A DNA stretch of 42,882 nt from Pigoraptor vietnamica (Eukaryota; Opisthokonta; Filasterea), in NCBI GenBank assembly GCA_943704525.1, contig CALSCQ010000284.1, positions 1-42,882 on the forward strand, written 5' to 3'. Each line of letters starts with the position of its first letter. Position 1 is the first letter of the stretch. Below, one piece after another: positions 11,838-22,474 of the stretch. The notes under the pieces are model-generated. The model did no database searches and had not been told where the DNA came from. It worked only from the letters and a program-made list of their open reading frames with translations. The position numbers and the translations under genes were made by a program.

Positions 11838-13459
11838 GGGGGGGGGGTCGCGATGTCATGACATTAGCACCCACGTCACTTGTGTGTTTGTTGCGAGAAA
11901 GGCTCGCATGTGGGCTGTCTTACACACACACACGTGGAGTATGTCGCTGACTGATTGCCGCGGCAGATGGCCATCGACGACTACTACTGCCACGAGTGGT
12001 ACACGAAGCGCGGCGTGGACACGTCGTTTTACAACAGCCTTCCCGAGGCATTCCGCGCCGAAATTGCGCTCGAAATCAACCGCAGGCAGCTCGTTAAGGT
12101 GGGCAGACGACGACGTCTGGCACATGTTACGCTCTCTGCGCTATCTATGTGATACGAAGGAGGGGGGGGTCTTCGCGCGGCTGTTGCTCGCGTGCACTGG
12201 CGCATTCCCGTTTTACGCACTGTGGATTGAGTTGGGGCGTTACTCACGCGCGGCTGTTGCGACCAGGTGCCTGTTTTCATGGACTGCAACGAGGACATTC
12301 TGAAGGAGCTTGCGCTGCGCATGCGACCGGCGTCCATTCTCGCCAACAAGTTCATTGTCCGTCGAGGTGTGTTGTTGCGCGCGATAGGCGAGAGAGGGGC
12401 GTCTGCAGCGCTCTCGGTTACGATAATGCCCTGTATTCTTCATGGGCACGTTCCAACCCATTCGTCCAATGATGCAAGTGGTGTCGGTGGACGTCTGCGA
12501 TTTGAGCTGATCCCATGCTGTGCGGCATCGCAGGCGAGGAATCGCACGACATCTTCTTCCTGATGGAGGGCCGCGTGCGCGTGATATCGGAGGAGGACGG
12601 CACGGTCTACGCGGAGCTCGGGAAGGGGACGTTCTTTGGAGAGGTGGGCGTGCTCTTCGACCTCCCGCGCACGGCGACGGTCGTGACGGCGACGCACTGC
12701 GACATGTTCCTGTTGGCGAAGGAGGATATGCTTGAGGTCGTCTCCCGCTTTGAGCCGCTGAAGGACAAGCTCGACCAGACAGCCGGGCAGCGCCTTATGT
12801 GGTTCAAGAAGCACCGGTGGGCGGGATGGCCGAGTGGCGTAGGGCATGGGGGGGGGAGGGGGAGAGGGGGCCTGCACCGCAGAATTAGGCTTTGATAATC
12901 AGCGTGAATGAGCTCACATGCGCATTCTGTTGCAGCTATGTCGACACCGGCAACGATTTCGGCGGCAACCTTGAGATTGAGATGAATCTCGAGAATCTCC
13001 GAAAGGTGGCTGGGCTGCGCGGTGCCAGCGAGGCGTGCGTGACTTTTTAGCCTTGCGTGGCTGTGTGGTGGCTAGCTGCGCGGTGCCTGCGAGGCGTGCG
13101 TGACTTTTTAACTTTGCGTGGCTGTGTGCACAGTATTTTGCTGATCTTGCGCAAAATTAGCGGTTTCCCTCTTTTTTTTTTGTACCGTCTCGACCTAACC
13201 CCAATCCCAACACTCGTCGCAGGTCGATCTCTTCCGCGACTGCGGCGACGAGGGCCTCTTGCGTGAGCTTGCCGAGGCAATGGAGACGATCATGTACGAA
13301 CCCGGCGACCTCATTATTAAGAAGGGCGCCATTGGCCACGAGATGTTCTTCATCAAGTGGGTTGTGCGACGTGTGCGTGTGTATGGTTGTGCGCGGTGTG
13401 TGTGTGTGTGTGTGTGCGTGTGTGTGCGTGTGTGTGCGTGTGTGTGTGTGTGTGTGTCT

Positions 13460-13490
<31 letters not shown>

Positions 13491-14317
13491 CGCTGTGTCT
13501 ATGCACGCACAGCAACTGTACACGTTACGCATCCAATATCTTTCTCACGTCGCCTAACAACACCCTCATCTGCAGCCGCGGCACCGTCATCATCACGGGC
13601 GATAGCGAAGAGCAGGTGTTTGCGACTGTCGGCGAGGGCGCGTATTTTGGGGAGATCGGCATTCTCTTTTGCATGCCGCGCATTGCGAACGTGCGCGCCG
13701 TGACGCACTGCCACCTCATGGTCCTCTTCAAGGAGACGTTCGACCTCATCATCGCGAATCACCCGGCCATCCGCGACGGCGTCATGGAAACGGCCAACCG
13801 GCGCATGAACAAACCCACAGCGCCGAAGGAGGAGAAGAAGAGCGCATTCTCGCGCACCCTCCGCCGCATGAGTAACATTGGCAGCAACATCGGGCCGATG
13901 CTCCGCTCGAAGCGCTCGGCCGTCGGGCCACTCACCGTAGCAGACGGCGAGGAAACGGTCGAGTTTGACACGGCCGAGGACGGCCGCGAGGGCGAGCACT
14001 CTTCCACGCTCCAGATCCCAGGTGCGGCGGCCAGTGGCACTGCCAGCGCCAGTGCGTCGCGCCAGGGCAGCAGCACGGCGCTCGTTCCGCCGCTGCCTGT
14101 GCCGCCGCCGTCCCATCCAACAGCCGACGGCGCCAACGACACATCGGTCGCAGCGCACCGCCCAGACGCGCACGGAACACTTCCGTTGCCGCCGATATCG
14201 CATGGTCTGCGGGGGCCTTCGGACCACCCGTCGAGCGGCACTGCGACGGCTGTGTCCTCGATCCTCAACGTGGGGACTGCAGCGGTCCCCTCACCGCCGA
14301 AGTCGCCGCGCATGTGA
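9140..14317 (+). CDS. Cyclic-nucleotide-gated K+ channel with two CNB domains
   Basis: Exons 9140-9248, 9330-9458, 9547-9602, 9741-9906, 10054-10323, 10400-10563, 10642-11157, 11264-11346, 11442-11514, 11594-11740, 11967-12098, 12267-12366, 12534-12816, 12936-13005, 13223-13356, 13576-14317 give 1057 residues. A long cytosolic N-terminus carries a perfect 14-residue duplication. S1-S6 span about 300-545, with a sparsely charged S4 (LRVNRMLNVPKVFRHFK). The pore TSVGYGD (500-506) predicts K+ selectivity. After a C-linker come CNB domain 1 (about 616-735, FGEVGVLFDLPRTATV) and CNB domain 2 (about 767-880, FGEIGILFCMPRIANV); both keep the ligand-binding Glu and Arg. The tail is Ser/Pro-rich. One intron appears to be GC-AG. 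The channel would couple cAMP or cGMP to membrane potential. The first three exons are the least certain part. Confidence 0.9.
9793..9876 (+). repeat. Coding tandem repeat, 2 x 42 bp (GSRPNLANVTSAVT)
   Basis: Two consecutive identical 42-base units encode the same 14 residues in the channel N-terminus. A third, decayed start (GSRATLA) follows. Identity at the nucleotide level suggests a recent duplication. Confidence 0.9.
10564..10641 (+). other. Probable GC-AG intron in the channel gene
   Basis: The upstream exon ends SPFAK in phase 0 with AAG|GCACGT. The downstream exon begins TWTIVY in phase 0 after CGCAG. The nearby GT (AAGGCAC|GTCAGT) would shift the frame out of the first transmembrane segment, so a GC donor is the simplest reading. 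Confidence 0.65.
11799..11847 (+). repeat. (GT)n followed by G27 in a channel-gene intron
   Basis: A GT run leads into 27 consecutive G at 11821-11847, inside the intron 11741-11966. The sequence could form G-quadruplexes. Confidence 0.95.
13004..13127 (+). repeat. About 60-bp tandem duplication including the 5' splice site
   Basis: The unit beginning GGTGGCTGGGCTGCGCGGTGCC at the exon-intron junction recurs as GGTGGCTAGCTGCGCGGTGCC. Both copies run on through GTGCGTGACTTTTTA to GCGTGGCTGTGT. The donor sequence is thus duplicated inside the intron. Confidence 0.85.
13396..13492 (+). repeat. Interrupted (GT)n microsatellite in a channel-gene intron
   Basis: About 97 bases of GT with occasional GC and a short CG tail lie in the intron 13357-13575, shortly after the donor. 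Confidence 0.95.
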
Positions 14318-14548
14318 GCAGTCGTACTTTATTTGGCGGAACGGGCAGCTTAAGTGCGGCCCGTCGCCAGCTCTCGTCATTGTGTATATCCACATAAAAT
14401 TTCCACGTCACGTTCAGTGCGCACGTGCGTATTTCAGCAGCTGTGCCGTGCCCCTTCGCTTCCGAGGGGCTGTCGCCGGCTTCCTGCGTATTGCCGTGGG
14501 AACACTCTTTGGTCGTTCATAACATTGGAACGCCACGTGGGCCATCCT

Positions 14549-17253
14549 TCACGTCGCAAAGGCGCGATCGATGTCGGCGGGCGTTACTTCGGTGGCAGCC
14601 ATGTCACGCTCGAGTGCAGCGAGTGCCGCTCGTCGTAGCAGTGCGGTGATGGTGGCGCCCGTCCAGCCACGAGCGCGCGCCGCAATGGCTTCTGCCGAGC
14701 ATGCCGAAGAGAGGGGCGTGCGGCGCGCGAGCACGCGAACAATCTCCGCGCGATCCGCCTAGCGACGAGCGATGCAACCATGTGTTAGGAGAAAGGAATT
14801 CCCAAACATTCACAGACTGACAAGGACGGGAATAGAGAAGCATCGAGTAGAGAGCATCGAGTAGAGTAGAGAAAGACGGCGTAGAAAAACGGCGCACTGC
14901 GCACCTCCGACGGCAGGCCCACTTCGACGAGCGTCTCCAGGCGCCCTGGCCTGAGCACGGCTGCGTCGATCGCCGCGAGGGGCATGCTCGTGCAGCCCAC
15001 GACGACGACGGACCCCTCCGCGCCAGCGTTCGACACGACGCCCTCCATTTCGTTGAGCAGCTGTGAAAGCACGCGCGCATTCACGCCGCCCCCGCCCTCG
15101 GCACCTCCACCATCCCCACCAAGCGAGTCGCGCGACGCGGCAATGGCATCGATTTCGTCAATGACGAGAACGCACGGCACGGATTCACGCACACGCGCAA
15201 ACAGCTCGCGTATTGCGGCCTCGCTCTCGCCAAGGTACTTGGAGAACAGTTCCGGCGCGCGCACCCACACCATGTGAGCCGACTTGCGCACGTCCGTCCC
15301 AAGAGCGCGCGCCAACAGCGTCTTGCCGCAGCCGCTTGGCCCGTGCAGAAGGACGCCCGACGACGGCGCGAGCCCCAGCCGCCGCATCGACGCCCCGCGC
15401 ACCAACGGCCATAGCACAGCGCGCTCCAACTGCCGCTTCACGTCCGCATACCCCCCGACATCGTCCCACGTGACGTGGGCGGCCAATGGACGGTCCGTCT
15501 GCGCATATCGCTGCAGATGCATCGGGGGCGCTGACGCCATCGCAGCGTCAAAGGCCGCGCGCACGTCGCCCTCGGACGCTGCCTCTCCGTCCACGCGGCC
15601 CCCGGAGATGTGCAGCGCAGCCAAGCGGCAGAGACGAACGAGGTCGCGCGGCAGGTGCCCCGCCGTCGTGCGCGCAAGCGAAGCCGCAAGCGCCGCTCGC
15701 CACGCGCCCTCGCCGATAGACCCGCGCTGGAATTCGGAGACGAAGAGTTCGTCGATGATGCGGCGCCTGTCGGCCTCGGAGGGGGCTCTCAGGCGCACCA
15801 CGTGCTCAATTCGGCCCGCGGTGAGAAGAGACGCCGGCACCGCATCTTGCGAGTGCGCGAGAACGATCGCGCACACCTGCGATGTGCATGAACGCGAGCT
15901 GGGAGTGAGCAAAACAGAGTGCGACGCACCCACACGACATATGCAATACGGACATATGCTTCGCACACAAGACGCGCGAGTTGAAGAGGAGAGCCGCCAT
16001 TGCAACAGCACGCGCACGCACCCCCGCGGGCAGCATGTCGATCCCCTCAGCGACAGCCTCCCACAGCGCAGACGAGCGCCCGACGGCGTCCGCGTCATCC
16101 ACAACGAGCACACACGGCGCGCTCTCGGAACGCTCGCGGAAAAACGCGCCCACTTCGGCCGCAGCCGTCGTCGAAGTCGTCGTCTCGCTCGCACGGCATG
16201 CGGCCAGCGCCACGCACGAGATTCGAAACAGCGGCACTTGCAACGCAGCGCAGACGTCCGCGACGAGGCGCGACTTGCCGGCGCCCGCGGCACCCACCAC
16301 GAGCACGCCTCCCTGTCGCGCTCTCTTTCCCGGCGCCCCGTCTGCGAACTGCAGCCCCACGCATGAAGCCACGTAGAGCGACAGGGCCTCTCTCGGGCAC
16401 AATGCACCTGCCGCTCCGCCGGTTTGAAGGCTGCCGATTAATGCGCGAGCGCGCACGCGCACTTCGTCAACGCGAACGGGCGGTGCGTCGCGTACGGTGC
16501 AACGTGTCTGCGGACCCACGCGCAGGACTGTGCCATTTGAGATGCGCCCCGTCGACTCTGCGGTGGAATCCGCGCGAACGACGCGAAAAACGACGCACTC
16601 GCCCAGACATCGCACGCACACGAGCGAGCCGTGCGACACCTGCGACGAGGCAACGTGAGTGCCCAACAGACCATTTCGACCAGGCAGCTGCAGCTGACAC
16701 ACGCACTATGGCACACCCACAAGCGCCCCCGCAAGCCCCCGCAGCACAGCCCCGGCGCGGTCGTGCGCGCCCGGCTGCAGGTCGTTCGCGGCCAACTGTT
16801 CCGCCGCACCGGCGACAAGGCGACCCGACATATGCACAAGCTCCAACGACCCGCACTCTGCGACAGACACAGTTCAGCACGCGCGCGCACATGGCACACT
16901 GCGCACACCGCGACGCACAGCGACCCACCCGCCACGCTCGCGTGGTCAATCGGGCGCAGAACGAGTGAACGGTCGCTCCCCGCCGAACCGACCGCGCTGC
17001 CAAGCGCATCCCACAGCCACGGGTGCACCACTGCATCCTCGCCTTCAACGCGCGCGTCGGCCGTCACCCACACGTGCGCACGGCCCTCGCCATCCGCAAG
17101 GACCGCGTCAAACGCCGCCCTGCAGCACGCGCCCCCAAAGCGCAGCAGCCGCGACGGCGAACAGCGCACGTCCATGGGCGGGAGGCGGGCATCTTCCGCA
17201 CTGTACGCGCGCAGAACACCCGCAACACCCGCAACACCCGCACCCGCCGCCAT
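14549..17253 (-). CDS. Tandem AAA+ ATPase of CDC48/AFG2 (SPATA5) type
   Basis: Exons on the reverse strand 17253-16929, 16857-16748, 16687-15974, 15876-14905, 14758-14549 give about 776 residues, close to yeast Afg2 (about 780). An N-domain precedes two AAA modules. D1 has Walker A GAAGAGKS (about 277-284), but Walker B reads VLVVDDAD with Asp in place of the catalytic Glu. D2 has Walker A GPSGCGKT (562-569), Walker B VLVIDEID (E624) and AVLRPGRLE. The C-terminus is a short helical lid. The GPxGCxKT loop and AVLWPL segment resemble AFG2/SPATA5 and NVL, which extract factors during ribosome maturation; PEX1/PEX6 is an alternative. The 16747-16688 intron is uncertain: a stronger GTGGGT donor would leave only 33 bases. 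The donor at 15973 has alternatives too. Confidence 0.82.
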
Positions 17254-17438
17254 GCCGCGCGCGTGCTTCTGAGCGATCCTCAACGGCAGCATCGCATGAA
17301 ACTGAAAACGTGCGAATTCCATTCAGGCGCAGTGGGGGGGTAACAGAGGACGTTACGCCGGTGGCTGCCGTGGCACGGTTTCAAAACAACGCCGCAAGGC
17401 GGGCGATTCCGCAACCGCCGGCAAACTCTGCGGAGAAA
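17254..17438. promoter_or_regulatory. 185-bp divergent promoter, AAA ATPase / nocturnin
   Basis: The two start codons lie head to head only 185 bases apart, so both promoters and leaders must share this stretch. No TATA box is evident. Confidence 0.6.
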
Positions 17439-18924
17439 ATGGCGTCTCTGCTTGCGCGCGAGTTCGTTGCCGCGGGGCGCGCTGCGTCGTCGGGTGAGTC
17501 GCCTCTTCTGTCTGTGCAATGCATAACAAACGGCAGCCCAACCACAGCCCGCTCACATGGGATCTCCGTGTCCGCTGCGCAGCGCCGTCCTTCCGCGTGC
17601 TCCAGTTCAACTGCCTCGCAGACCACCTCTCGGACGCCTTCCCGCTCGTCGACAAGCGCTTTCTCTCGTGGGAGCACAGGGCCCCGCTGCTTCTCGACGA
17701 GATTGTCCGCGCGGAGGCCGACTTTGTGTGCCTGGAGGTGCGACAGATTGGTCGCTGCATCTGTCCCTCGCACACTCGCAAGCAGGCACTTTTCCATTAT
17801 ACCAACGCTGCGACAGGAGTTTGTTGGGCGCTTCCGCATTTGATCTCCTGTTGCGCTGTGCGCTGATGAAGACTCACCGCGTACACACACGCGCGCGCAG
17901 GAGGTCGACCACTTTGCCGACGTGCTTGAGCCTGCACTGGCGGCCAAGGGATACGCGGGCCACTTCAAGTGCAAGCCGGGCGGCAAGGACGGATGCGCGC
18001 TCTTCTACCGCACAGACACGTGGGTGTGCGCATGCTTCTTGATGTGGCCCAAACGAAAACGTCACATCTCTCCTCTGACGAGTGAGACGTGCGAGTCGTT
18101 GTCCGCACAGCGCTTCACCGTAACAGACCACTCTCCGCAGGGCCGAACTGCTGTCGCTCGAGGAGGTCGAGTACGCGTCGATCGCTCGCCTCGCCAACGC
18201 GTCGCAGGTGGCGCTCGTCGGCGTCTTTCGCCACATCCCTTCGCTGCGCCGGCTGTGCGTGACCGTCACGCACCTCAAGGCCAAGGAAGAGTTCGAGGAC
18301 GTGCGCGCGGTGCAGGCGGACGCGCTGCTCCGGCACCTCCACGACCGCTATGCGCTCGGGCCGTGCCTGCCCCTCGGCCCGCTCGTCCCGCGACCCACCG
18401 CCCCCGCACATCCGGACACGGCGTTTGTGGTGGCGGGCGACCTCAACACCGAGCCGACGGGGAAGGTCTACCCGCGCATGCTCCAGGTGCGCACGCGCCG
18501 CCGTTGACGATTCCCATGCGCAATTGCGGTTGTAAAACTCGTGTGCGCAATTGCAGATTTCAATGCCCACGCGCGGTTGTGTACAAACATGCTCTGCATA
18601 CAGTGCGCTGACTAAGGCTGTGCGTCTCGCGCGACGCTGCCGCAGGGTCTTGTCGGCGACGGCTACGACATTCCGCTTAAGAGCGCCTACTCGCAGTACG
18701 GGCCGTCCGGCGGCGAACCCGCGTACACGACGTGGAAGATTCGCCCTCCGCATGAGGCGTGCCGAACCATCGACTACATTTTTCACTCGGCCCACGTGAG
18801 GCCCGTGCGCCTGTTGTCAATTCCCACACCAGACGCCGTACCGCCCTCGCGCCTGCCCTCTGAGCACTACCCGTCGGACCACTTTGCCATCTGCTGCGAG
18901 TTTGCGTTTGCGCAAAAGCATTGA
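17439..18924 (+). CDS. NOCT: Nocturnin-like endonuclease/exonuclease/phosphatase family protein
   Basis: Exons 17439-17493, 17583-17737, 17901-18019, 18141-18486, 18646-18924 give 317 residues. The core matches nocturnin in order: FRVLQFNCLAD, WEHRAPLLLDEI, CLEEVDHF with the metal-binding Glu at residue 71, KPGGKDGCALFYR, VTVTHLKAK, AGDLNTEP, AYTTWKIR, TIDYIFHS and YPSDHFAI. Animal nocturnin removes the 2'-phosphate from NADP(H); its CCR4-like fold first suggested a deadenylase. All catalytic motifs are present, so activity is expected. There is no evident mitochondrial leader; the N-terminus (MASLLAREFVAAGRAASS) is only weakly amphipathic. An NADP(H) phosphatase lies in the same window as an NAD kinase, which may be coincidence. 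It is divergent from the AAA gene and tail-to-tail with pyruvate kinase. Confidence 0.93.
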
Positions 18925-19105
18925 GCGGGCTCGGCTACGTCTGCAGTGTGCTTGAGGCTGTGCGGGCGGCTGTGGGAATAGCAGATGTGTGGGGCGTGTA
19001 CGAGGATGGGACGTGACTGGCCTGCTGGGAAGGCGCGACAGGCGGTGGGTGCCGCGACAGAGTGCGCACACGAGACGACAGCCGCAACAGTCCACGGGGC
19101 GTTCA

Positions 19106-20272
19106 TTACGCCACGCGTATTTTCATCATCATGATGTGCTCCATTTCGGCAAAGTTGACGTTGTCGATGACGTCTGCGTGGGACAGCGCGCTTTCAGACA
19201 ACGTCCCTCGGTCCACGCGCGCCGGCTCCACGCCCACGGTCTCCCGCGACCCACACTCCAAAGCCCGCAGCAACTCACCGGTGAGAACGACGACCTTGTC
19301 GCCGCGCCGCACGTACCCGAGCTCCGCAGCCCGCTCAATGGCCACATCGCTTGGGTCGGTTTGCCCGTCCTCGGGAAAAGACATGACGATGGGGAGGAGG
19401 TTTTTCGAGATCATGCACTGCCGCGCCGTGGCTGGGTTTGGCGTCGCGACGAGGACGGGAACGGCCGGGCGGTACTTTGAGATGGCGCGCGCAGTGCGGC
19501 CCGTGTCGGTGACCGTGACGATGGCGGCGGCGGCGACGTCGCGCGCGCTTTTCACTGCGAGGGGATGGGTTGCGTGAGAATACAGTCCAGTAATGGTGTG
19601 CCGAATGGCGGAACAGAATACTGCGCGAAAAGATTGCCCTTATCGCCCACTGAGAAGGAACAGCGAGCAGGAGGGACGCACCGGCGGAAGAGGCGACAGA
19701 TTCGAACACGGGAATGGGGAGCTTGACCTGGCGTCGCAGCGAGTAGTAAATCTCTTCGTAGTCGATGGTGCGCTCCGCAGACTGGCAGATGCCGCGGCAC
19801 ACGCGCACGCTGTCCGCCGCATAACCGCCGATGGCCGTCTCGGAGGAAAGGAGAAGGCCGTCGGCGCCTGTAAGCAGTGGCTGTTAGCTAATGCTGAAAT
19901 GACGCGTGCGTATCTCCCCGTCAAATGTGTGTGTGTGTTATGTGGGGGGGGGGGGGGGGGGGGGGGGGGGTGTCATCAATGCAAGGATCGCAGAACGCAC
20001 CGTCCACGACGGCGTTGAATGTGTCCGTGGACTCGGCGCGCGTGGGAATCGGCCGCTTGACCATCGTGTTGAGCACTTGGTCTGCGATGATGACGGGCTT
20101 CCCCGCGAGGTTGCACGCCGCAATCACCCGCTTCTGCACCTGCGCAATCGTCTCGATGGGCACCTCGACGCCGAGGTACCCGCGCATGAGCATGATGCCT
20201 GCCGAGAGAGAAGGGTGTGAGTGCGTGTGCTTCGTGCGTGTGTGTGAGTGCGTGTGTGTGAGTGCGTGTGCT

Positions 20273-20365
<93 letters not shown>

Positions 20366-21913
20366 TGCGCGTGCCGGGCTTTCGGAGATATGCCATGACC
20401 GGATATGCGCGGTCGGACGCATTAGCACGACCTTTGAAAGCGACGAGCGCTTTCCCACCGTCTGACACCTGCATGGCGCGCAAAGGGTTCGTTTGAGCAC
20501 AGCACAAAACAGACAGACACGGACACTGAGCGATGGGCATGACGTCACCTTGAGGATCTCGTCGAAATTTTCGAGCCCCGACTTGTTCTCGATCTTCGCA
20601 AGCAGCTTGATGCGCGCGTTGCCGAGATGCATCCGCACTTCCATCACGTCGTTCGCCGACCTGCACGCAAACGCCCTCAGAAGCAGCACGGCTTACGCGC
20701 ATGCGACGGTCTGCGTGCACGCGCGGGCATGTGTGCGTGGTGCGTGGGCGAGCAGACGAGAGCATATGTGCGTGTTGGAGGGGCTTGGTTGGCGTCGCCG
20801 CATTCGAATACCAAATGACGACGCACCTGACATTCGATTGCGCAATGAAGTCGGCGCCGCACTCGAGCGCCAGCACAATATCGCGCGCGTCCTGCTCGCT
20901 AATCGCGCTGAGCGCCTTGTCGCCCATGGGGATGTTCACGCCCTTGTGTTCGCGGAGAACGCCTGCGACCAGCGCGAATAATGGCGCGTTGAAGTCTCGC
21001 GTTAAAGTCTGCGAACGTGGCCCGGACGCACATGTCGACTAGAAACAAACTCCGCACAATTCCGTAGAATACAACAAGCAAATGCGCACCCGTGTTGTCC
21101 ACGATGCACTCGACATTATCGCCGTTGTGTGCGACGACTGTGAAGGAGATGCGCCCGTCGTCGACATAGAGTTTGTCGCCGGGACTCACTATCCGGCCGT
21201 GGTACGTGGTGCTGATCTGCACACCGACCGCGTGACGGGCATTAGCCGATGCACGGCGCAATACAACGCCAGAGGAAAGTGCAAGCTGGACATACAGCGC
21301 AGAACAAATGGGCGATGAAAGCGAACTCAGGACGACAGCAGCAGGAACACGAATCGTGTGTGGTCGCCTACCCCGCACCCACCTGTGTTTCGTCGCCCTC
21401 AATGTCCATGTTCACAAAGCGGAACCTGGACCCCGCTGTGAGCTGCACGGGCTTGCCGTCCTTCAACTTGCCCGTCCTGCAACGCAAAGCACCCTTAGCA
21501 CCCAATGCAAAGTGGCACACACTGCCATCATGTCGTCGACAGGAACCTGATTTTGGGCCCGTTGATGTCGAACAACACCGCAACCGCTTTGCCCGAAATG
21601 TCGCGCGCTTCATCGAGATAACCCATGACCTCGCGCACGTACTGCGACAATAAGAGTGGAGTCAAGCACGAGGGACGCGGAGCATGCACGCACAGGAAAG
21701 CAAAACCAACCTCGTGGGTCGAGTGCGACATGTTGATGCGGAGCACGTCCATTCCATTTTCAATGAGGCTCTGCAGCGCCGCCGTGGAGGACGACTGCGG
21801 CCCGACTGTACACACGATGCGCGTCTTGCAGTGGGCTGATGGGGGCGTGGCGGAACATCAACACAGGGCCGGCAGGGTCCAGCCAGCACGTGACACTTAC
21901 CGTGCGGCGCCAT
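19106..21913 (-). CDS. Divergent pyruvate kinase, probable pseudoenzyme
   Basis: Reverse-strand exons 21913-21901, 21835-21711, 21641-21547, 21476-21383, 21216-21090, 20962-20827, 20660-20549, 20468-20459 (10-base microexon), 20198-20001, 19867-19682, 19554-19106 give 514 residues, normal for the family. A, B and C domains are all present: CTVGPQS, RINMSHSTHE (R37, N39, S41), FDINGPKIRTGKLKDG, YVDDGRI, KGVNIP and LAKIENKSGLENFDEI (K219, E221). The Mg2+ ligand Asp of the usual ARGDLG is Tyr245 (MRGYLGVE), and the active-site Thr of ATQ is Asp277 (ADQ). LSGETA reads LSSETA. Pyruvate kinase transfers phosphate from PEP to ADP. With these changes normal activity is doubtful and a regulatory or altered role is possible. 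The first exon has only 13 coding bases. Confidence 0.9.
19944..19970 (+). repeat. G27 run in a pyruvate kinase intron
   Basis: Twenty-seven consecutive G on the + strand (poly-C in the pre-mRNA) lie after a short GT-rich stretch in the intron 20000-19868. Confidence 0.95.
20219..20364 (+). repeat. Long (GT)n microsatellite in a pyruvate kinase intron
   Basis: About 45 perfect GT units (20275-20364) are preceded by degenerate copies of GTGTGAGTGCGTGTGCTTC. The array lies in the intron between the 10-base microexon and the next exon. Confidence 0.95.
20459..20468 (-). other. 10-base microexon in the pyruvate kinase gene
   Basis: GTGTCAGACG is flanked by GCAG and GTGGGA on the reverse strand. 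It supplies V-S-D and the first base of G, which restores both reading frame and the conserved (A)SDGIM segment between FDEILK and GIMLMRG. Without it the two neighbouring exons are out of frame. Confidence 0.85.
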
Positions 21914-22322
21914 TTTCAGAACAAAGCCTGTGTTCGTCGCAATGCACGCAAAGGGATCGCGCTCGCTTCGATGTGGGCGTCGTTTTTTCAACGAGCATGC
22001 ATGCATCTCGGGAGTTGTGTCTGTCGCTCGTCACACTGAGTCCGTGACGTCACGTGAGGAATTTCTGGTAGGAAAGTGTTGCCGAGAGCTCGCAAGGAGG
22101 ATTTGTGCAAACCCAAAACACAAAAAAATTCCGTTTGCCCCAAATCGCTTGCCGATTGCTTCGACTTCATTGTTGCGTCGCTGTCGGCAGCCTTACGTGT
22201 GTGCACTTGCTGGTGTTGCTCTTGCGTGCGCTTGTGCTGTGTGGCGTGCACTTGTGTCCTCGAGTGATCTCGCGAGTACCGGTGACAGTGGGTATTGGGA
22301 CTGCGTGGGCACGCCGGCGAAA
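21914..22322. promoter_or_regulatory. Divergent promoter, pyruvate kinase / ankyrin gene
   Basis: These 409 bases separate two head-to-head start codons. GTGACGTCACGTGA at 22044-22057 combines a CRE-like TGACGTCA with a palindromic TCACGTGA E-box. No coding sequence is seen. Confidence 0.5.
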
Positions 22323-22419
22323 ATGAAAAACTTTCGCCAGAGCATTCTGGGGAAGAAGGACGACAAGCTCGTCGAGGCGGCCGCAAATGGGTGCGTGGGG
22401 GTGTGCGTGCGTGGGGGTG

Positions 22420-22474
<55 letters not shown>

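Noticed and set aside
1015-14317. The run of same-strand genes as a co-transcribed cluster
   Set aside because: Each gene has several hundred bases of its own upstream sequence, and there is no trans-splicing or operon signal.
13965-14522. Arg/Ser-rich + strand frame overlapping the end of the channel gene
   Set aside because: It is a shadow of the channel C-terminal exon, whose own frame carries the conserved second CNB domain.
15284-16968. Long + strand frames opposite the AAA ATPase
   Set aside because: The reverse strand carries Walker A and B motifs in order. The + frames are compositional shadows with no domain signal.
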